In this document: piece after piece, positions 1 through 12,303 of the stretch | How the letters are laid out: each line of letters begins with the position of its first letter | Numbering within the stretch: position 1 is the stretch's first letter | Origin: Magnolia sinica | Taxonomy: Eukaryota; Streptophyta; Magnoliopsida; Magnoliales; Magnoliaceae | Reading direction: 5' to 3' | DNA: 64,000 nt | Assembly (NCBI RefSeq): GCF_029962835.1 | Contig: NC_080573.1 | Location: forward strand, 141,651,495 to 141,715,494 | Notes under the pieces: model-generated | Seen by the model: the letters and a program-made list of their open reading frames with translations, nothing else | The model's database searches: none | Told to the model about the DNA's origin: nothing | Program-made: the position numbers and the translations under genes

Positions 1-471
1 CACGTTCGCCTTGCTTGGGTGGTACTGGAGATCAAAATCATAGTCCTTCAGGAGCTTCATCTAACGCCTCTACCTCATGTTCAGCTAGGACTGAGAGAAC
101 AGATACTTAAAGCTCTTGTGGTCGGAGAAGAGCTCAAACCTCACCCCATAAAGATAGTGCCTCCACACCTTTAATGCGAAGACCACTACTACTAGCTCCA
201 AATCATGTGTAGGGTAGTTCAGCTCATGGACCTTGAGCTAACGAGACGCATAAGCTATTGGTTTCCCGTGCTACATCAGGACAGCACCCAAACCAACTCG
301 CGAGACATCGGTAAATACAAGAAATCCATCACTCCCATAGGGAAGAGTGATGACAGGAGCGGACGTGAGGCGGTCCTTCAGCTCCATAAATGCTTGCTCA
401 TAAGCGTTGCTCCACACGAACTCAACACCCTTCCGGGTTAACCTGGTCAACGAGGCTGCAATGCGAGACAA
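1..471 (-). pseudogene. Ty3/gypsy pol: RNase H domain, decayed
   Basis: This is the RNase H part of a retrotransposon polyprotein, which would remove the RNA strand during reverse transcription. Read on the minus strand it is one continuous frame with the RT upstream. It shows a FLVFTDVSRVGLGAVLM segment, where plant gypsy elements usually have TDAS at the first catalytic Asp, then [38 protein letters not shown] and KDYDFDLQYHPSKANV. In-frame stops fall after AVLM, after YASR and several times near the window edge. Most sit where a Gln or Trp codon is expected, as in CAG to TAG. The domain runs off the left edge, so integrase and the 3' LTR are outside the window. This is a dead copy. Confidence 0.85.
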
Positions 472-519
472 TCTCTCAATAAAATGTCAGTAGTAGCCCG
501 TCAAACCAAGAAAACTGCG

Positions 520-1240
520 GATCTCGGATGCGTTCGTGGGCTAGTCCCAACGACGCGTGGCATTAATCTTCGAGGGGTTCACGGTGACACCCTGCCTCGT
601 CACCACATGACCGAGGAACTTCACCTTCTCCTGCCAGAACTCGTACTTTTCCAGCTTCGCGTAAAGCTAGTGTGCACGAAGGGTCTGCAATGTAATCTCT
701 AGATGCCGCTCATGCTCCTCACGGGTCCTCAAATAGATCAGAATATTGTCGATGAACACCACAACAAACTGGTCGAGATACAGATGGAAGACCTCATTCA
801 ACAACTGCATGAACACTGCGGGCGCATTGGTCAGTCTGAAGGACATGACCTGGAACTCAAAATGACCGTAGCGAGTCATAAAGGTTGTCTTCGAGATATC
901 CTTATCTCGAACCCGAACCTGATGATAACCGGACCACAAGTCTATCTTCGAAAAGAACTGCGCCTCTTGTAGGTAATCAAACAAATCATCGATCCTCGGA
1001 AGCGGGTACTTGTTCTTGATCGTGACCTTGTTGAGCTCGCGGTAATCTATGCAAAGCCTCAACGAGCCATCCTTCTTCTTCACGAAGAGTACCGGCGTTC
1101 CACATGGCGAACTGCTCAGATGGATAAAGCCTAACTCATGCAACTTGTCCAACTGCTTTTGCAGTTTCCGTAACTCTAATGGTGTCATACAATACGGGGC
1201 CTTCGAAATAGGCGCGGCGCAGGGCGCAAGATCAATCTAG
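520..1240 (-). pseudogene. Ty3/gypsy pol: reverse transcriptase domain, decayed
   Basis: This is the reverse transcriptase of a Ty3/gypsy element of the chromovirus (Del/Tekay-like) kind. The minus frame 1188-667 shows the [14 protein letters not shown] motif, [13 protein letters not shown], and an active-site block reading [10 protein letters not shown]. Family members have F-V/I-D-D there, so the second catalytic Asp is Asn in this copy. The conserved PFGLTNAP block is SFRLTNAP. The frame continues past a stop after TLRAH into LYAKLEKYEFW and FLGHVVTRQGV, the usual connection to RNase H, with more stops. Upstream it reads [17 protein letters not shown], the normal lead-in to RT. Both the stops and the lost Asp show the copy is non-functional. 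Confidence 0.88.
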
Positions 1241-1329
1241 AACTCAATGTGCCGACGAGGTGGTAACCCTAGAATCTCCTGGAACACATCGAAAAAATCA
1301 CAAACAACCGGCAGCTAGTCGATTCTCAA

Positions 1330-1725
1330 ATATACTGACTTCTCAACGGTACACAATAATAGGTAAGAAGCTGCTTTCCTCTGGGCTCGGCAACAAACTG
1401 GAACTCTGGCACGCCGGGTATACAAAACGTGACTGTCCTCGCGGAGCAGTCTAATATAGCGTGGTACTCGGCGAGCCAATCCATGCCCAGGATGACATCA
1501 AACCCCGACATCGGCAATACGAGTAGGTTGGCAAGCAAGAAGATATCCCCAATCAGAATGGGGTAAGACGAGCAAAATCGATCTAATACTACAGTCTTCC
1601 CTAAGGGCGTTGATACTAACAAACCCTCACGGGCAGACTCCATCGGCAAACTGGTCGATCGACAGAAATCAGCAGCCACAAAGGAATGCGATGCACCAGA
1701 GTCAAATAATACACATGCAATGCAT
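1330..1725 (-). pseudogene. Ty3/gypsy aspartic protease, decayed
   Basis: This is the retropepsin that would cut the Gag-Pol polyprotein. On the minus strand the frame shows VLFDSGASHSFVAADF around 1720-1680, the catalytic DSGA motif, followed by a core ending in SGFDVILGMDWLAEYHAILDC, typical of plant gypsy proteases. The active-site Asp lies upstream of the first Met of the open frame, so an ATG-based call would miss it. The protease is in a different frame from the gag zinc knuckle at 1991-2032, which points to an indel just after the knuckle. Confidence 0.82.
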
Positions 1726-1989
1726 GCAGAAACAGGTAGAGTATCCTCGACGACCCCTCCTGATGACTGAGGGTCCTACTAGGCGGCATAAAATCTGCCC
1801 TGGGCCTGCTGGGGAGGTGCAGGTCCCCTCTGAGGCCTCGTCTGATGCTGCTGCCGTTGTGGCAGCCTGATCTGCTACCTCTGCTGCTTTGGGGGAGGCC
1901 CTAGAGGCTGGTGATGTGGTCGTTACTGCTGCTGTGGTGGTTGTCGTGGAGGCTAATGCGGTGTCCTCGGCTGCTGCTGTTGTGGTGGG

Positions 1990-2998
1990 GACACTCGTGC
2001 ACACGATGTCCTGTCCTACCGCACCCAAAGCAAGTACCTGTGAATGGTCCTGAAGGTGGTGCTGGGGGTGCCACTAGTGCTCAAAATGTTGGGCGGGTCG
2101 TGCGCCACCGCTGTGAATGACGCTACTGGTGAGAACTACCAGAGGGCGCCTTCCTCTTCTGATCTCCCCTCTGGTCATGGGCTCTATGAAAACCGGCCCA
2201 ATCTGACTTGTATATCTAGGCCCTCTCCATAATCTGCTCAGAAGTTGGAAGCATGTGTATGATCATACGACTCTTGAGGGCAGGTCGCAAACCATTCTCA
2301 AAATGGCGGGCCTTTCACCCCTCATCATCAACAAGATACATCGTGAATCTCGATAACACGACGAAACGTGCCTCATACTGGGACACAGTCATGCCTCCCT
2401 AGACTAGAGTCTCAAACTGTAGTGTGTGCTGCTGTCACACATGCTCGGGAAAGAACTTTCGGTCAAACCGGTCTACAAAGTCCTCCCAAGTCCACTCAAA
2501 ATCGGCCACTACAGATCGGACTATAGATGCCCACCAATGCTGAGCCTCACCCTGGAGAATGAATATTGCTAAGGGGACTCACTGCTGGGTCGTACGTCTC
2601 ATAGTGTTAAATATCTTCTCCACCTCGAAGCATCATATGTCCACTGCAGTAGAGTCAGGCTCGCCCCGGAAATGCGGAGGATCGTGCTGTCGGAAGTCCT
2701 TGAGAAGGGTGCTCGCACACTCCTGCTCAGCCTCGGCTAGTGTCACAGTGGGACGCCTACTCTGCCCCTGAAGAATAGCGGTCATTGCCTGAAGCATCTG
2801 CTGTACCTGGGTGGCACTCACAAGTACGGTCAGATTCGCACCGATCTCAGGTAAAGGAGTGGCATCCTCAGGTTGGAAAGCAGGAATATCCAGTGGTGGA
2901 GCGGGAATCGCAGGCGGTAGAGTGGGAGTCGCAGGTGGTGGGGCGGGAGTCGCAGGTGATGGAGCGGGATTCGCTCGGGTCGACCTTCTAGTCATCAT
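1990..2998 (-). pseudogene. Ty3/gypsy gag with CCHC zinc knuckle, many stops
   Basis: This is the structural Gag protein of the same element. It starts at MMTRRSTRANP (2998) with a Pro/Ala-rich repeat of about 40 residues, then the capsid region (VEKIFNTM, QHWWASI, WEDFVDRFDRKFFP). It ends with a CX2CX4HX4C knuckle, CFGCGRTGHRVHEC, at 1991-2032. All of this sits in one minus-strand frame, interrupted by about nine stops. By context these are CGA to TGA, CAG to TAG or TGG to TGA changes. There are no obvious frame breaks within gag itself, so decay has been mainly by C-to-T/G-to-A transitions. Confidence 0.85.
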
Positions 2999-3162
2999 GT
3001 CCTACATGAAGGAATAAGGGCCTATCAGACTTGAGAATTCTTGAAGGCATAAATGTTAAGGGTCTATGTTGAAAAAAAATTGCTAAGTTATTCGGACTCG
3101 GAACCTATTCATTCTAAGTTCATAGCAGATATGTGATGTGATCTTAGGTATTCCCAAGTTAT

Positions 3163-3174
3163 GCTCTGATACCA
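3163..3174 (-). promoter_or_regulatory. Primer binding site, initiator-Met tRNA
   Basis: On the minus strand this reads TGGTATCAGAGC, complementary to the 3' end of plant initiator-Met tRNA. It lies 5 bases from the TGACA end of the LTR (edge at 3180) and upstream of gag. It fixes the element's orientation and the inner LTR edge. Confidence 0.9.
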
Positions 3175-4569
3175 ACTTCTGTCACGACTCAAACTCGGAA
3201 AACGGGCTCACAAAATTTTCGATCGCCAAATCCGGCGCTGACAGCCTCTGTAGTGTCCCATTCTCGGATCCCGGCACTCGCATGCCAGATTTCGATCCTG
3301 GGATCCTACAAGGAGGATTTTCAGTATAAATTTATTTTTTTTGTAACAGAGTATAACTACTAGCATAACCAAGTCACAAAACAACATCACCACATATCCA
3401 TTATATCAAAAACTTTTAAGTACAATGCGGAAAGGGAAATACAGGGTGGTTAAAAAGCTCCAAAATAATCAGATGCGTGATCCTGTCTCAACGCTACTGC
3501 TATCCAACGATACCTGCACGCAACGGTCGTGCATAAGCTTACAAAAGCTTAGAGGGTGGTGTAAGTGTGTGGGCAAGGCAAGCGCCAAGTGTATAATATC
3601 AGAGTAATGCGAAAATATGCGGGTAAGTCCATAAATGCAATCAGCTATACCAAAACGATGTGATGCCAGACATGAATGCTATCGGTCATACCAAGGCCAT
3701 GCGATGTGAGGCCTATGTAGCCAAATGTCATATGCGAGATGCAAAGCAAGCATGCCAGTCATCATCAAGTACACATATCAGTACAGTTCCGCTCTTGAGA
3801 TCACCAGGGTCTAATACACCTCACACTGACTGCCTCCTCCCTAGCTGCACAGTCAAGCAAGTGGAAGAGACCACACTATCTGCCTAACCAGTAGTCTGTC
3901 AATACCTACCCGGCTCGTCGATAGCGGACTCATTTGCGAGCTGGTCAAACTCAGCCTAGCTTATAACCTCCTCACTTGGGCGGATAAGGCCACACCCCCT
4001 TCCAACCGACTATGACATAGTGAGAGATGTCGCCTGCTGGTATTCGGCACTCAGGCGCTCATGTATCCACTCAGTCTATACATTGGAGCATCTCCTGGTA
4101 CCAAAAAGGTTCTGAAATTTTCACCCAAGGACATCCTAAGTGCCTACAATACTAGAGCCAATATTTTTGATATCTGATACGACCATCCTCGATGTGCCTG
4201 TGGAGGTCATGGCCCTGATGTCGCTAGGGTATGTAGTGATCAAGTCACACATATGTGAGATGCATGAGTCACATCACACAATCATGCGGCAATCCTGCGC
4301 GTACCAAGGGATCATGTGGGGCACTCCATCTCATAAGAAGTCCCGTAAATGTTTCAGCCCAACGACTTATGCTATGATCAAACATTCCTCATATCAAGCA
4401 TACATATGATGCATATGAGCATGAATCATGGAGGTATACTAAGCATGTTACAAAGTGGTGAACCATCAACAAGTATGGGCCTGCCAATGGGCCCTATGGA
4501 GAGTTATAATGCAGACATTTAACCAACATTATTCTTACAACGTGGACGTCAAACCAACATTGCTCCCAA

Positions 4570-4935
4570 GGCATGGCCTGCCATAAAACACCATTACACA
4601 CACCATGGAGGAATCACACATTGCAATGGACCTATATACATCTCATTGGGCCTCGACCCATAGGCCTTAGATACATCAAATGGGCCGCCTCATATGGGTC
4701 TTATATAAATCAAGTGGGCCGCATCAATGGTCCTTGTATACATTGCAATGGGCCATATCCCATGGACCTTTGAAATACATCACAATGGGTCTCATAACAT
4801 GGGCCTTATGTATGTCAGATGGGCCACACCAACGGCCACAAATACATCAAGATGGGCCTAATAACATGGTCATTTATATTAAATGGGCTGCCCCAACTAG
4901 GCCCTATGCATATCAAATGGGCCATACATAAGATA
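4570..4935. repeat. Degenerate minisatellite, about 33-37 bp unit
   Basis: Around ten diverged units follow the pattern atacatcaaatgggcc plus a middle stretch ending gggcct. They give a regular spacing of ATGGGCC words inside the gypsy LTR. Short open frames here only reflect the repeat. Confidence 0.6.
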
Positions 4936-5254
4936 AGTGGTGATAATGATTTCCACCATTTAAATTTCCTAAGGCCCACCATAAATATGTTTCCCATCCA
5001 ACCTAATCATAAATTAACATAGTGATAGATGAAGTGGGAAACAAATATCAGCTTAATGGGAAGCTACTATAGCCCTTAGAGGTTTTTGAATGGTGGGCGT
5101 CATTGACCACTACTTAAAATTGTGGCGTCCACTTGAACTTAGATCTGCCTCATTCTTTAACTCATGCCATAAAATGATCTTTCAAAATGGATAGACGGTT
5201 TGGATGCCACATATGCATCATGGTGGGGGTTCCACATGAAGGCCCACCATCATG

Positions 5255-5367
5255 TATATTATATATAATATAATATATAATCCATATATAGTATATGTAT
5301 ACAATATTATATATACACAATATTATATATAATATAATATTATACACACACACACACACACACACAG
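5255..5367. repeat. AT-rich palindromic tract and (CA)n microsatellite
   Basis: Nested TATAT/ATATA palindromes run to about 5342, followed by about 11 CA units. Confidence 0.85.
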
Positions 5368-7531
5368 AGACACCGTCCCACACGTGGGGGGTGGGTCCCA
5401 TATAGATGGACAACATGGATGAAACATATACGTCTGGGGGTCCCCCTGCCGTCCAGCAGTCAGCTACAATGGCTGGATGGCATAGGTAAAACACATACAT
5501 CTAGGTGGGTCCCACCGTCCACTGCAGTGGATGATGTGAATAAAACGTATACATCATTGTGGGTACCACGTGGGGCCCACCATAATGCTTATTCGTCGTC
5601 CAACCCGTTGACGTGGTCACATAGACCCGGATAAAGAGTAACAACAAATTTCATACTGATTTAAAACCTCTGCAACCCAAAAAGGGTTTCAATGGTAGAC
5701 GTTCAAACTCCCACTGTTTCCTCTGATGTGGGCCACCTGAGCCGTGTATACGGCTGATTTTTGGAGTGGAGCCCACTGCCCTAAGGGCCAACAAGATGGG
5801 CGGTGTGGATATTCCACATACATCACAGTGGGGCCCATGGCAAGGGACCAGTGGTCTACCCGTCCGCCCGTCAGCGCAGTGCTGGCGCCGTTGCATGATT
5901 TTTTTTTTTTTTGAAAATCTGTTTTCTCAAGGTTTTTCGCATGTGGGGCTCGCATCCTCAAAATTCACCCCAGCCATTGCATTCCATGGCTCAAGACAAG
6001 CCAAGCAAGTCCAATATTGAATATATTTCGGCGTGTAGCAAAATTAAAGTGAATTTAAATGGTGAGAATCACTGTTTTGAAAGGTATGGCCCGCCCGATG
6101 AGCGGATTAGCTTCATTTTTTGGCTCAACTCCTAAAATGAAGTGGGGAAAGGAATGGACGGCATGGATTAAGTCCATACATCAATGTGGGGCCTGTAGGA
6201 GTGGCCCTTCCCAAAAAGCTTTGAATCTAGCTAATATTTGTATTTTTCATTCCACGTCAGTGTCCCTGGATGCTAGACGATCTGGACCTAACACTTGCAC
6301 AAGGTGGGCCTAGCTCAGGTGGGCCACCAAATGCATTGTTGGTGTGGATACAACACATATGTGAAGTGGGCCCCATCTACATATGGCTTGAATGAAAACA
6401 TGCTTTATGGTGGGGTCCATTTAAGTGGGCCACACAGCCACCTCATCACACACAATAAATAAATAAATAAATAATAAGAAGAGAGGGAAAGAGAGAGAAA
6501 GATAGAGGGACACGCGTGATGGAGGGACCCCGCACTATGGGCCCTCCGTTTCAAGCATCCAATCATACATCAAGTGGGTCCCATTGCATGTGAGCCCACC
6601 AAATCAAAGATCAACGGTGGAGATCCCTTCTCCACCAAGATGTCAGGTCTAGATGATCCTATCCATGCAAGAAAAATAAACATCATGATGGGGTCCATGG
6701 AGAATGGCCCCATCATGGAATGATCATGAGAATCAAGGTGGGCTATCGGCCACACCTAGGGTCCAAAGTGAGATCCACACCATTGATCAGTAGGCCTCGC
6801 TTGGCCCATCATAAAAATATGAAAACTAGCCTATAGGAGCACCCACCGTTTGATCTTCTCGGTCTGTTGGAAAGCCGACCTCCTTGTGCTTCACTTTGAT
6901 GGAGGGAGATGGGGTTTGAATGACTAAGATGAAGGTTAAAGGGATGGAAAAGTGGGCCACCAAAAATCACTTTTCTCTCACATGGAAGAGCTTGGATGTG
7001 TGCACCTCTTTTGCTTAGGATTTGTTACTTAGGAAATGAGGGAGAGAGAGAGAGAGAGAGTTGTAAGGAGAGAGAGTGATGGATGTTAGTGATGGGTGAG
7101 GTGATGGTGTACTTGATATGCATGGGTGTGTAAGAGAGAGGGTGAGAGAGAGTTGACTTGGTGGTTGCTTGGGAATGGGGTGAAAGGTGATGTATACTTG
7201 ACATGAAGTGATTGATTGATTGATTGGTTGATTGATTGATAGGACATGTCATAGAGATTCTCTTGGGATTACAAACGCGCGGTGTTTCTTCGAAATAAAC
7301 ATGGGCCCACATCTTCAGACCTAGGTATCGGATCGGTGCACGAGTCGGGGCTTTGGAACCACGACGACGGTGTGGTCGCAATGGTACAAGTCTCGGATTA
7401 AACCGACTCAATTCTACGGGATGACTTAGGGTCGCGCGCAAACGTCGATTATCGATCGCAGGTTGCCGGAATTTGACGGGAAGGATCGTGGGAGTTGACG
7501 GAATAGTACGAACTAGGATACGGGTCTTACA

Positions 7532-8335
7532 GATTTGGAGGGATTTGAGGGAGTTTTTTGGTAGTATAAAGTAATGGGGGGTTTCAAATCCCTCAAAGAG
7601 GGGTTTGAAATACACAGTGAGAGCTTAAATTACATTTAAAATCTTTCCAAGAGTTGCATGTGCAACATGTGTGTCACCAGACTATTATTCTATTGGGCAC
7701 ATGAGTCACTAATGATATCCCAAAACAATAAGATTATTAATTGCATCACTATAATTACTTTAATATGATGATCTGCACCGTCCAAATATTTTCTATGTAA
7801 ATCAACAGTTAAAAATTGTTGGTTAGTCACTCAAACATGATCTTGTGCTGGTGGCCCTTCCGAGACTTGGAATTTTATCATTTTCCGGCAAAGCATATAT
7901 TTTAGCAGGCTTATTATAACCATTGTGTCAAACATTACATACATCGTTAATCAGAGATATTAAAGTTGATTTAGTAATTAAATTCAAACCCTTGTAAATA
8001 TACCACGCATAGCTACTTTTGGATTAAAGTTGATTCCCAATCCAGGTGCCCAACACAATAGAGGATTTTAAATCCAGGGGTTCCAAATCCACGCTCCCAA
8101 ACAGGCCTTAAGGATCACCCCAGCCGTACCCCTTTTGCAAAGACAGGACAAACAGCTCTGCTCTCCCAATACTTATTAACACTAATTAATTTCTAATTTT
8201 AGTCCAACAACCAATTGGACTTGAGAATTTCTTTTTCAATATATAATTTTCCCCGGAGCAAAACAAGGGCCTGTTCCTTCCGAGACTAAGTCTGCCATAT
8301 ACTTCATTATTATTAATTTATTTTTTATTTAAATA
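7532..8335. other. Intergenic, no gene seen
   Basis: This is AT-rich sequence outside the gypsy LTR. The first 80 bases and 8055-8110 both carry gggatttgaaatcc-like words in opposite orientations, ending aaacaggcctta, which suggests a degraded inverted-repeat MITE. No coding exon is recognisable. Confidence 0.4.
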
Positions 8336-8678
8336 ATATCATATGTATGACGCTTGATACACAAGCACTTAGAATTGTAGAGCATTAATTAACTCAACTT
8401 AAACCAACTAAATTGTGGAATCTCAAAATCAGATTGTCTGAATAATACTAACTGTGATACGTAGACGCTTGTTTATTGAAATAGGAGCATTGAATAATTT
8501 TTATTTGTAACCGTTCAATAAATGTCCATCAATCGTACACTGACATGATCAAATAAGCTTATCTTTTGGTTCATGTTACATCTAAACTGGGACCCATAAT
8601 ACTTATATTCCAGTTTATGCAATTTCAAGCCATCTTCTAAGTGATCGCGTATCGTCCATCACACTCTGCCAGAGTATC
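8336..8678. mobile_element. MITE of the GATACTC/GGCAGAG family
   Basis: The left end reads gcttgatacacaagcactta. The right end is the near-complement followed by cactctgccagagtatc. The same paired ends recur about eight times in the window (see the copies at 11466, 11909, 18646, 32328, 32669 and 49834). Non-coding, about 340 bp. Confidence 0.55.
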
Positions 8679-8756
8679 CAATGTTGCTCTTTCTTTTTTT
8701 CTTTTCTTTTTTCCCTCCTCTTATCGTACCTCAGGTCTTAGCATGTTCGCTTTTTC

Positions 8757-9262
8757 AAAGCCAGTGTAACTACACTGGAAATAGGTAATTGTTATTTTGA
8801 AAATTCACAGGATTTTATGCCATTGGAACTAGCTCAAAAGAGATAATTTTAATTTTTGAATGGTATAGTAATGTATATGATATATCCGTTCCGTCCATCT
8901 ATCTTACTACAATATTTTGAAGCATGAGACAAAAAATGAAGCATATACAACACTGAGGTGGCCCACACCAAAAGAAACAGTGGCCCCACAAAGTTTTTAA
9001 CGGTAAGTATTTGATTCCCTTTTTCGTATGGTGTGGTCCACTTGAGTTTTGGATATACCTCATTTTTTTGCTCATACTATAAATTCAAATGGCATAATGG
9101 ATGAACAGTGTGGATAAGCGAAATGTATGACAATAGGACTCATATATATTTTGTAATGTTTTTGATTTCTGTGTCAAAAAAATAAGTAATCAAATCAAGT
9201 ATGTTGTAAATACACAGAAAAATAATTATTACTCTTTTACCTGATATTTACGACTGCACTGG
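8757..9262. repeat. Dispersed repeat, inverted relative to 13008-13485
   Basis: Much of this segment matches the reverse complement of 13008-13485, for example the GAAACAGTGGCCC, AACGGTAAG and TGTAAATAC stretches. Both ends carry CCAGTG(C/T)AGT-like words in opposite orientation, so it may be a roughly 500-bp MITE that contains one arm of the GGGCCCAC palindromic family. Non-coding. Confidence 0.5.
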
Positions 9263-11027
9263 AAAATCAAACAAGGCATGTTTGGCCCAACGCAGTGGAT
9301 GAGATTAGGTGGCAATAAGATGGCTACGATCAACTATCCCATCTCATGTAGCGTTTGGGATGGTTGTTGCACATCATCCCAGGCGCCCTCGTAAATGGAG
9401 CTGGCGGCTCAACAAATTCGCGCAATCCCACCCACAGATATCGCCCATTCCTCGAGTGAGAGTCGTTGATGTATCTCTTTCTTGAGAAATTATTCAGTGC
9501 AAACATTTTCACTACACTTAGGGTGTGGTGCAAATGGTTTTTTGGAGACCCATTGTCATTTTTGGATAAAATCTACTTCGTCCATCAATCAAATCCTCCC
9601 TCTTTTAGCTAGTAACCAAAAAATCAGATCAATCCATAAATTATATGGGTCACACCAAAAAAGGAAAGGTGAGAATGGATGCTTGCCCTTGATTCTTAAA
9701 GAGGACCCACCATGTTGTTTATATCTCATCGAATCCAATGATATGAAACATCTACCACAGATTATTCCAAAAGTAAGAAATTATTCTATTTTGAGACTTG
9801 GGTAGGGCACAGAGAGAATCAACGGTGATCATCCCTTCCCAACTTTTCTCACTTGTGTAACCTATCTAAGTCGTTTATTGCTCTAATTTTTTCAAACGGT
9901 CAAAATAGAAAATCATTTCATGATGATCGGAATGGATGTCATCAAAACATCACTACGCGGCCCACAACAACCATTTGCACTCACATGATGGGACTACCAT
10001 TGCAGCAAACATGTCAGCCGCTGATAACGTGACTACACTGAATCCCACCTCCTCCTGGCCAAACACACGGTCAGTCATATCCATCCTGAACAATCGCAAA
10101 CTATGGTATCAATGGACAACCACTGACATCCCATCGATTACCTTAAACGGTATGCCATCGCATCTACTTCACTCTAATGTGCCCGGCCAAACACGCCGGA
10201 ACGAATTGAATCGATTTGGTATCCTTCGTCCGCAAACACACAGACACTGTAAAAATAGTCAATAAATAAATCAATCCGAACGGTCCAAGTCATGTAACAC
10301 AATTTAGGCTATTCATCCAATACAAAATATATTGATCGCAATGTTCAAATTTTTGAATAATTAACCTTTTTGTATATGAACTGTTAATAGAATTTCAGCG
10401 TAAGTTCTTTATTTGGTCCCTGATATAGAAGAAAGTTATGCTTATAGTCATTTTAATGTGTACGACGATTTGGACGGGTAAGATTGATATATATTAGTCA
10501 AATCTAAACACAAATGGTATAAATGTTTTTTTTTTGACATATACTCTGGCAGTGTATCAAATAGCTGCTCTGGCTACAAATTCCGTCACGAGAAAAGCAA
10601 TCCTGGAATAAAGCAGGGACAGTCAACAGAAAAGTAAAAATCAATGTGAACCGTGCTATGGCCATTTACAAAAGTGGCTGTCTAAATCCTATTTTCCACC
10701 GCACGTGTGCAAGATCAGGTCCATTCACTAAGACAGGCCCACTGCGAACATGGCCTTGTTAAAAAATAGGTGGGTTCTCCCACCAGGTGGGCAACGTGCA
10801 GAGAACATGACCACTGGTCCATATTCATCCTGCACTCTAACTAAGCTAACAAAGGGTGGGCTGTGTTCATGGTGGGCCCAACATGATGAATGGTCAGTTA
10901 TCTGAGGCTTTCACACCTGTGCAACACACGGTTGGTCAGCGTGTTTGATGAAAGATACGTACCAGGGTAGGCCCACACGCAGTCCAATGATTGGCGTCCC
11001 GTCCCTATTCTTCTATCTATATATATA
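9263..11027. other. Intergenic, no gene seen
   Basis: There are only short chance frames. Phrases such as ggcatgtttggcccaacgc (9276) and ccggccaaacacgccgg (10180) look like ends of an inverted-repeat MITE of about 0.9 kb. A gacatatactctggcagtg word near 10540 is one end of the GATACTC family. No recognisable exon or RNA gene. Confidence 0.4.
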
Positions 11028-11128
11028 TATAATTTTATTTTATTTCATTTTTAACACACGCACACACACCACCACACACTCACGCCTTAGTGGGATTTCA
11101 CCACCTATGGGTGCTGGAACCCTATTCT
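11028..11128 (-). mobile_element. SINE-like fragment, minus strand
   Basis: On the minus strand this reads gtgggaaatccc-type sequence, then GTGTGTG and TTAAAA, the 3' tail of the family better preserved at 31138-31293. Only the tail half is present. Confidence 0.45.
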
Positions 11129-11465
11129 TCTATTTGTTACATGGCCTACCTGAGTTGTGGATATAACTGAATGTTTGCCCCGGTGCCTAAAATCAAAGAT
11201 AGAAGTTTGATGGACGGAATGGATGCTACATATACAAAATGATGGCCCCAATGAGCTTGTGTGTTATCAAATGTTGTCTGGGATTCCGGACCTCATCTTT
11301 CACGTGGTTTCAGGAGCTCTAATTACATGGTATAAGGAATCACTTATGAAATTTTTTTGGCACCAAGCGCGTATAAAAGACAAGCTCTTGAACAGAGAGA
11401 AAACGAAGCCTGAAGCCACTACTTTAAAGAAATTTTTTTAAAAAAAATTGAAAGAGAAAACTTTA

Positions 11466-11857
11466 ATACTCTGCCGTGAGATGATGGTTGATACTCGAGC
11501 ATTGAAATTGCAGAAGCGACACAAAGGTAACTAAAAGTCGTACTGCTCAAATTGTCTGCCCCAGTTAGATGGGTCATAAATAGAAGAAGTTAGTTTATTC
11601 GACTACGTGAGTAGCTGATTGGTGGACCTTGATTGGACGGTTAAGGTGAAAAAGACCCAATTGTCCAAATTCATCAAGAAAGTGTTCATGAATCAGAGGT
11701 TAGGAGTGTCCGACCAACCTGATTTTGAGATGATGATCTACATAGAATTGGGCCCCACAATTTGGACATTCAATTTTGGCTGATATACGCTAGTCGACCG
11801 TGTATGGAATACGCAATTGCCTGTGTATCCTCAACCATCGCACTTTGCCAGGTTATC
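11466..11857. mobile_element. MITE of the GATACTC/GGCAGAG family
   Basis: It begins atactctgccgtgagatgat and ends with the complementary-type accatcgcactttgccagg. The ends are diverged but the order of words is the same as in the other copies. Non-coding, 392 bp. Confidence 0.5.
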
Positions 11858-11908
11858 ATCAAATAACTCACGTGAAAAAAGAAAAGAAGCATATGTTGAT
11901 GGATGTCT

Positions 11909-12303
11909 GGATACTTTGGCAGGTTATGATGCTTGATATGCAGGCCTTAAGAAGTTGAACACATGGCATACTTCAAATAATATGAGACTAGTAAATCGTG
12001 GAAACCCCTCTCTCTGAGTCACAGGCTAATATCGGATTAGTTAAACAATCCTAACCTCTTATTTAAGGAAAACTTGTTCATCGAAATAAGACCATTAAAG
12101 ATTTTTCATTTTTAAATATTGAATAAATTCCTGTCAATCTAATAAACAAATGATCGAATAACCCTAAATTTGGTTGCTAATACATCTAGACTGGAGTCCA
12201 TGACTTGGGCAGTTCAATTTGACTTATTTGTATGCCATGTATTTAATTTCAAAGTAATTTTTATGTGCATGTGTATCAAAGTTTTACTATGACATAATAT
12301 CAA
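11909..12303. mobile_element. MITE of the GATACTC/GGCAGAG family
   Basis: It begins ggatactttggcaggttat and continues with gcttgatatgcaggcctta. The right end is gtgtatcaaagttttactat. It lies 51 bp after the previous copy and carries the GTCCATGACTT-type interior common to the family. Confidence 0.5.

Larger units (their letters stand above)
3180..7531 (-). mobile_element. 5' LTR of the Ty3/gypsy element (about 4.35 kb)
   Basis: The inner edge is set by the PBS: the minus-strand LTR ends in GAGTCGTGACA at 3180. The outer edge is read at 7531, where the minus strand begins TGTAAGACCCGTATCC, a start typical of plant Tekay/Del LTRs. The ends share only TGT..ACA, so the outer edge is less certain than the inner one. 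The interval also holds a degenerate minisatellite (4570-4935), an AT/CA microsatellite (5255-5367), an AAAT run (6452-6477), a GA run near 7040-7060, an ATTG run at 7209-7246, and half-copies of the GGGCCCAC palindromic family (about 5020-5235, 5570-5836, 6055-6190). It may therefore be inflated by nested insertions. The 3' LTR is outside the window, so no target duplication can be checked. No gene is seen inside. Confidence 0.6.

Noticed and set aside
205..972. Plus-strand frames over the left edge
   Set aside because: They are shadows of the minus-strand gypsy RT and RNase H frame.
4573..4931. Overlapping frames rich in Gly-Pro and Trp-Ala words
   Set aside because: They are translations of the ~35-bp minisatellite within the gypsy LTR.
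7025..7615. 196-residue minus-strand open frame
   Set aside because: It spans the outer edge of the gypsy LTR and the GA and ATTG runs; it resembles no known protein and has a low-complexity Ser/His-rich end.
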